Shown here one piece after another: positions 5,808 through 9,116 of a stretch of DNA of 9,116 nucleotides (within the stretch, counting starts at the first letter, position 1; each line of letters starts with the position of its first letter). Source of the DNA: Oscillospiraceae bacterium. Its GTDB lineage: Bacteria; Bacillota; Clostridia; Oscillospirales; Ruminococcaceae. The DNA lies in contig JAFSHJ010000046.1 of NCBI GenBank assembly GCA_017440425.1, positions 1 to 9,116 on the forward strand. The letters are read 5' to 3'. Below the pieces are notes generated by a model. It was given only the letters and a program-made list of their open reading frames with translations. It was not told the origin of the DNA and did not search any database. The translations under genes and the position numbers were made by a program.

Positions 5808-6608
5808 TTACGGGCGCAGACCGAGTCCGCCTTCGAGGGTGAGGGTCTCACCTGTCATGAATTTGAAATCGGGATGTGCAAGCTGTACGCAGGCTCTGCC
5901 GATATCCTCTTCGGGATCACCGAAATATCCCATGGGAGGTGTGTGAACGTTCTTCTCGAATGCATCGGGATAAGCTTTCTGGAAGTTTTCCAGCTGAGCT
6001 GTCCATGCAAGGGGGCAAACAACATTGACATTGATTCCGTCTTTGCTCCACTCGGTAGCTGCTACACGGCTGAGACCGCGGATGCCTTCCTTGGCTGCTG
6101 CGTATGCACACTGTCCGAAGTTGCCGAAAAGACCTGCACCGGATGCAAAGTTGATAACGCTGCCGTGAGACTTTGCAAGATAGGGATAGCAAGCCTGCAT
6201 ATAATAAAACGTTGCATAAAGACCGGAATAGAGAGCGAGGTCAAACTGCTCTGTGGTGTGCTGTGCAAGGGGCACACCGGATGCGGATGCCTGGGCGTTG
6301 TTGATGAGAACATCGATTCCGCCAAACTCTGCAACTGCCTTCTCCACAACGGATGCTGCAATGGCTGCGTTGTCTGCGCCTGCAGAGATATCTGCCTGCA
6401 CGGGAAGCACCTTCACTCCGTAAAGACGCTCAAGTTCTTCCTTTGCATCAAGAAGTTTCTGCACGTTTCTTCCTGTAATAACGATATTTGCACCCTCTTT
6501 TGCATAAGCTGTTGCAATACCGTAACCGATGGAGCCTGCTTTTCCGTTGGAAAGCACAGCTCTTCCGCCGCCTGTGAGAAGCAATGTTTTACCAGTTAAA
6601 AATCCCAT
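5808..6608 (-). CDS. Short-chain dehydrogenase resembling NADP-dependent 12-alpha-hydroxysteroid dehydrogenase
   Basis: This 266-residue SDR matches closely, from memory, the 12-alpha-hydroxysteroid dehydrogenase of bile-acid-converting clostridia, which interconverts the 12-hydroxyl and 12-oxo groups of bile acids with NADP(H). Shared blocks include SIGYGIA, TGRN, LDAKEELERLYG, NNAQASASG, YSGLYATFYYM, NFASGAGLFGN, YAAAKEGIRGLSRVAATEW and a GETLTLEGG-x-G-x-RP end. Visible functional residues: glycine-rich loop from T12 to G30, R47 (NADP choice), S156, Y169 and K173 (catalytic). N103-N104-A-Q replaces NNAG, the usual catalytic Asn is S128, and PLAW replaces the PG motif. The coenzyme loop carries about six extra residues relative to the form I recall. 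The ATG at 6608 has AGGAG 7 nt upstream; the frame is open to 6683 but without start signals. It has its own promoter (6657-6685). SDR class is certain; bile-acid specificity is a reasoned guess, as related enzymes may act on other substrates. Confidence 0.9.
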   Translation of the reverse strand: MGFLTGKTLLLTGGGRAVLSNGKAGSIGYGIATAYAKEGANIVITGRNVQKLLDAKEELERLYGVKVLPVQADISAGADNAAIAASVVEKAVAEFGGIDVLINNAQASASGVPLAQHTTEQFDLALYSGLYATFYYMQACYPYLAKSHGSVINFASGAGLFGNFGQCAYAAAKEGIRGLSRVAATEWSKDGINVNVVCPLAWTAQLENFQKAYPDAFEKNVHTPPMGYFGDPEEDIGRACVQLAHPDFKFMTGETLTLEGGLGLRP

Positions 6609-6656
6609 AATATATCTCCTTTTGAGATGATTTTTTTCATTTCCACATTTGAATTC

Positions 6657-6685
6657 AGTATACCATAAAATACCATTTTGCACAA
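6657..6685 (-). promoter_or_regulatory. Promoter of the 12-alpha-HSDH-like gene (leftward)
   Basis: On the minus strand, TTGTGC (plus 6680-6685), a 17-nt spacer and TATACT (plus 6657-6662) precede the gene. TG just before the -10 box gives an extended -10. The leader would be about 40 nt and holds the AAAAGGAGA ribosome binding site. The 226-nt region up to the divergent dehydrogenase start (6609-6834) is AT-rich and shows nothing else I can name. Confidence 0.65.
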
Positions 6686-6775
6686 GACTTTCTGTTCAGT
6701 TACACTTCAAATTATTTCCTCAATTTTTTATGCATAAACACAATAAAATTGCTAAATCACTATCTATTTTTAACC

Positions 6776-6804
6776 TTGATTTTACCATATTCTTTTTATA
6801 TAAT
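6776..6804 (+). promoter_or_regulatory. Promoter of the tandem zinc dehydrogenase operon (rightward)
   Basis: TTGATT (6776-6781), a 17-nt spacer and a perfect TATAAT (6799-6804) give a transcription start near 6811 and a leader of about 24 nt before the ATG at 6835. It is divergent from the SDR promoter, about 90 bp apart, which leaves room for a shared regulator, but I see no clear operator palindrome. Confidence 0.72.
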
Positions 6805-6834
6805 TAAGAAAAACATGAGTTGGAGAAATATGTA

Positions 6835-7872
6835 ATGAAAGCGCTTGTAAAATTTGACTACGGCAAAGAAGGTCTGGAGATCCGTGAAGTTCCGGAACCC
6901 ATTCCTCAGGAGGGCGAACTAAAAGTTAAAGTTATTGCTGCAGGAATTTGCGGAAGTGACATTCACTCCATGCTGGATGAACGCAAGACCATAATGCCCG
7001 TTACACTCGGACACGAATATGTGGGCGAGGTTGTTGAGACCTGCGGCGATGTGGGCGATTTCAAGGTCGGCGACAACGTTGTCACTCTCCCCGCCTGCTA
7101 CAGCTGCGGCGAATGCGAGTTCTGCAAAGCAGGCATGGTCACTCTCTGTGCTCACAGAGCATCCATCGGCACACACAGAAACGGCGCTATGGCAGAATAT
7201 GTTGTTGTTCCCGCAAAATACAGCTTCAAAGTTCCCGACGACGAGACTGACGTTATCTCCTATGCTCTCTCTGAACCCTTCAACTGCGCTGTACGCGGTG
7301 TTTATGAGCGCATAAACGTTAAACCCGGCGACGTTGCAGTTGTTGTAGGTCCCGGCACCATCGGTCAGTTTGCAATGCAGGCCCTCAAGAGCCGTGATGC
7401 TTACGTTATTGCTTACGGTCTTCCCAGTGATGCTTCCCGTCTTCAGCTTGCAAAAGAGCTTGGCGTTGATGTTATTGTTGACGATTTTGACAAGCTGCAG
7501 GAAGAAATTAAAAAGGTCAACCCCAGGGGTGCCGATATCGTTGTTGAAGCAGGCGGCCATCCCTCCTGTCTTGACGTTTGCCTGAACGTTGTTAAAACCA
7601 AAGGCACAATGCTGGTACTCAGTTTCTACGGCGGAATGCAGACCTCCCTGCGCTTTGACACCACCCACGAGAAAGAGCTGGATGTTTTCGGTTCCAACTC
7701 CACAGCAATGTCCACATGGGATATCGGTCTTAAACTGATAGCCGACAAAAAGGTAAACCTTGGACCGCTGGTCAGCCTTAAACTCCCCCTCACCGAATGG
7801 AAACGCGGATTTGATGCTGTTGTTAACAAAGAGGCCTATAAGGTCGTTCTCTGCCCCGGTCTTGATAAATAA
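6835..7872 (+). CDS. Zinc-dependent medium-chain dehydrogenase (polyol/threonine dehydrogenase type), copy 1
   Basis: This 345-residue enzyme of the MDR superfamily oxidises a secondary alcohol to a ketone (or the reverse) with NAD(P). Likely catalytic zinc ligands are C39 (ICGSD), H60-E61 (GHE) and E147 (SEP). The structural zinc site is C91, C94, C97 and C105, with an extra Cys at 88. S41 and H44 match the classical proton-relay Ser and His of alcohol/sorbitol dehydrogenases, so a normal mechanism is expected. The Rossmann motif is GPGTIG (172-177). At the end of beta-2 the usual Asp is replaced by G195 (AYGLPSD), which hints at NADP. Length is normal. ATG at 6835 is chosen with GGAG 9 nt upstream; an in-frame TTG at 6820 would overlap that site. 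A 21-nt gap separates it from its paralogue. Polyol, sugar acid or threonine substrates are all possible. Confidence 0.94.
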   Translation: MKALVKFDYGKEGLEIREVPEPIPQEGELKVKVIAAGICGSDIHSMLDERKTIMPVTLGHEYVGEVVETCGDVGDFKVGDNVVTLPACYSCGECEFCKAGMVTLCAHRASIGTHRNGAMAEYVVVPAKYSFKVPDDETDVISYALSEPFNCAVRGVYERINVKPGDVAVVVGPGTIGQFAMQALKSRDAYVIAYGLPSDASRLQLAKELGVDVIVDDFDKLQEEIKKVNPRGADIVVEAGGHPSCLDVCLNVVKTKGTMLVLSFYGGMQTSLRFDTTHEKELDVFGSNSTAMSTWDIGLKLIADKKVNLGPLVSLKLPLTEWKRGFDAVVNKEAYKVVLCPGLDK

Positions 7873-7893
7873 AATTAAAAAGGAAGCCGTATT

Positions 7894-8934
7894 ATGAAAG
7901 CTATTGTAAAATTTGCTTTAGGCGCTGACGGTATGGGACTTCGCGAAGTACCGGAACCCATTCCTCAGGAAGGCGAACTCAAAGTTAAGGTTATTGCTGC
8001 AGGAATTTGCGGCGGCGACATCTACTCCATGCGCGATATCCGCAAGACTATTATGCCCGTAACACTCGGACACGAATACGTCGGTCAGGTGGTTGAATGC
8101 TGCGGCAATGTCGGCGAGTTTAAAGTTGGCGATTACGTTGTCACTCTGCCCGCCTGCTATGGCTGCGGCGAATGCGAATTCTGCAAAGCAGGTATCGTAA
8201 CTCTCTGTCCCGAAAGAGCATCCATCGGCACACACAGAAACGGCGCCATGGCTGAATATGTTGTTGTTCCCGCAAAATACACATTCAAGGTCCCCGACGA
8301 TGCAGATGATATCGTATCCTATGCCCTTTCCGAGCCTTTCAACTGTGCTGTACGCGGCGTTTATGAACGCATAAACGTAAAACCCGGGGACGTTGCAGTT
8401 GTTGTAGGTCCCGGCACCATCGGTCAGATGGCTATGCAGGCACTCAAGACACGCGGTGCTTACGTTATCGCCTACGGTCTCCCCACCGATGCTCACCGCC
8501 TTAAGCTTGCAAAAGAGCTCGGCTCTGCCGACGCTATTGCAGATAACCTTGAAGATCTTGACAAAGAGATTAAGAAGGTCAACCCCAAGGGTGCAGACAT
8601 TGCCGTTGAAGCAGCCGGACATCATTCCTGCCTTGACATCTGTCTTAACGCACTCAGAACAAAGGGTCAGTTCCTTGTTCTCGGTTATTTCGGGGGACAT
8701 CAGGTCTCCATGAGATTTGACACCACCCACGAAAAAGAGCTGGATGTCTATGCCTCCAACTCCACAGCAATGTCCACATGGGATATTGGTCTCAAGCTTA
8801 TAAACGAGAAAAAGGTAAATCTTGCTCCGCTGGTAAGTCTCAAGCTGCCACTCTCAGAGTGGAAACGCGGCTTTGATGCCGTTATAAACAAAGAGGCATA
8901 CAAAGTTGTCTTCTGCCCCGAGCTGGATAAATAA
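7894..8934 (+). CDS. Zinc-dependent medium-chain dehydrogenase, copy 2, with altered proton-relay residues
   Basis: This 346-residue tandem paralogue of the preceding gene is about 80% identical by hand alignment. All zinc ligands are kept: C39, H60, E61 and E147 at the catalytic site, and C91, C94, C97 and C105 at the structural site. GPGTIG (172-177) is unchanged and the beta-2 end also lacks Asp (AYGLPTD). The key difference is in the active-site loop, where CGSDIH of copy 1 reads CGGDIY. Thus the relay Ser is G41 and the relay His is Y44, with further changes at 47 and 49. A one-residue insertion lies near residue 210, where the copies diverge most. AGGA sits 9 nt before the ATG. It is co-transcribed with copy 1 and followed after 66 nt by a partial aldolase-like gene. 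It is probably a divergent-substrate or weakened enzyme rather than a pseudogene, since the frame is intact. Confidence 0.94.
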   Translation: MKAIVKFALGADGMGLREVPEPIPQEGELKVKVIAAGICGGDIYSMRDIRKTIMPVTLGHEYVGQVVECCGNVGEFKVGDYVVTLPACYGCGECEFCKAGIVTLCPERASIGTHRNGAMAEYVVVPAKYTFKVPDDADDIVSYALSEPFNCAVRGVYERINVKPGDVAVVVGPGTIGQMAMQALKTRGAYVIAYGLPTDAHRLKLAKELGSADAIADNLEDLDKEIKKVNPKGADIAVEAAGHHSCLDICLNALRTKGQFLVLGYFGGHQVSMRFDTTHEKELDVYASNSTAMSTWDIGLKLINEKKVNLAPLVSLKLPLSEWKRGFDAVINKEAYKVVFCPELDK

Positions 8935-8943
8935 TAAATTATT

Positions 8944-8971
8944 GCTCGCAAGACTTGTAACAGTTGCGGGC
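8944..8971 (+). other. Intercistronic hairpin without U-tract
   Basis: GCTCGCAA (8944-8951) and TTGCGGGC (8964-8971) form an 8-bp stem (one wobble pair) with a 12-nt loop, 10 nt after the stop of dehydrogenase copy 2. It is followed by GACCAATATAC rather than a run of T, so it is unlikely to be an efficient intrinsic terminator. It could stabilise the upstream message or mark a processing site. Confidence 0.5.
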
Positions 8972-9000
8972 GACCAATATACATAAAAGGAGAAAACGAA

Positions 9001-9116
9001 ATGATTATTGATGGCAAAAAATTTACATCAATGTGTGATGTAGGCGCATTCCACGCTCTCACCACCAAAGCTGAAGTTGACCACACCATCGCAGTTGCCA
9101 AAGAATATCAGGCAAA
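9001..9116 (+). CDS. N-terminus of a possible DeoC-like (deoxyribose-phosphate aldolase family) protein, cut by window edge
   Basis: Only 38 complete codons are visible, beginning MIIDGKKFTSM. The ATG at 9001 has AAAGGAG 9 nt upstream and is in the same direction as the two dehydrogenases, so it is likely the third gene of their operon. The pattern of an early I-D-G-K, a short aspartate-containing strand (MCDVGAFHAL), then TTKAEVDHTIAVAKEYQA resembles the first strand and helix of DeoC-type class I aldolases, where T-x-x-(E/D)-(V/I)-D and AKxY are common. The active-site lysine region is outside the window, so the family is tentative. If correct, it would cleave or form a phosphorylated sugar and point to a sugar or polyol pathway for the operon. 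Confidence 0.55.
   Translation, partial: MIIDGKKFTSMCDVGAFHALTTKAEVDHTIAVAKEYQA

Larger units (their letters stand above)
6835..8934 (+). repeat. Tandem gene duplication (two zinc dehydrogenase copies)
   Basis: The two genes are direct repeats about 1.04 kb long. Identity is uneven: blocks around the start of the coenzyme domain (7322-7372 against 8381-8431) and around the C-terminal HEKELDV/STAMSTWDI region are nearly identical at DNA level, including third positions. The N-terminal 16 residues and residues about 205-225 differ strongly. This pattern fits duplication followed by divergence, perhaps with local gene conversion. Confidence 0.88.

Noticed and set aside
5874..6599. Rightward open frame (241 codons) opposite the 12-alpha-HSDH-like gene
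   Set aside because: It is Cys-rich, low in recognisable pattern, without ribosome binding site, and fully covered by a convincing SDR gene.
6609..6683. N-terminal extension of the 12-alpha-HSDH-like protein to 6683
   Set aside because: The extra residues cover the promoter -10 region and the AGGAG site, and the family starts at the MGF of position 6608.
6919..7668. Leftward open frames opposite both zinc dehydrogenases (also 7918-8730)
   Set aside because: They arise because the codon bias of the real genes removes stops on the opposite strand. The two are similar only because the sense genes are duplicated.

Overview
The window looks like chromosomal DNA from a Gram-positive, low-to-moderate-GC anaerobe of the Clostridia, most likely a gut Oscillospiraceae/Ruminococcaceae or Lachnospiraceae relative. 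This rests on AGGAG/GAGGTGA-type ribosome binding sites with 5-9 nt spacing, near-consensus sigma-A promoters, short U-tract terminators, a clostridial-type RecJ and a run of clostridial-looking oxidoreductases. The taxon is an inference; there is no rRNA or other marker here. I saw no mobile element, CRISPR array, tRNA or rRNA, and no gene-free stretch above 300 bases.

Left part (1-3976). The 3'-truncated recJ gene runs leftwards from 1546, behind a good promoter. Upstream on the same strand is a small cytosolic protein (1814-2386, minus) with a likely concanavalin/LamG-type beta-sandwich fold, closed by its own terminator at 1761-1794. From a compact intergenic region carrying two back-to-back promoters, a membrane-anchored extracytoplasmic protein (2511-3920, plus) is transcribed the other way. 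It ends in a transglutaminase-like domain in which the catalytic Cys appears to be Ser. A perfect 16-bp stem-loop at 3941-3976 separates it from the convergent genes to the right.

Middle (3989-6608, minus). Three short-chain dehydrogenase/reductase (SDR) genes lie in a row in transcription order 6608->5808, 5694->4903, 4807->3989. The first closely resembles, from memory, NADP-dependent 12-alpha-hydroxysteroid dehydrogenases of bile-acid-converting clostridia. The second has an Asp that favours NAD and a hydrophobic C-terminal tail. The third has a TGR motif that favours NADP and a roughly 34-residue insertion between catalytic Ser and Tyr. A terminator follows the first gene and a promoter precedes the third, so they are probably not one simple operon.

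Right part (6776-9116, plus). Divergent from the SDRs is an operon of two tandem, about 80% identical zinc-dependent medium-chain dehydrogenases (polyol/threonine dehydrogenase type), followed by the start of a possible DeoC-like aldolase. The second dehydrogenase keeps all zinc ligands but has lost both classical proton-relay residues. Five oxidoreductases with differing predicted coenzyme preference and an aldolase start suggest a redox module acting on hydroxyl/keto groups of a steroid, polyol or sugar-derived substrate. The substrate cannot be read from sequence, and the bile-acid hypothesis is the most specific testable one.
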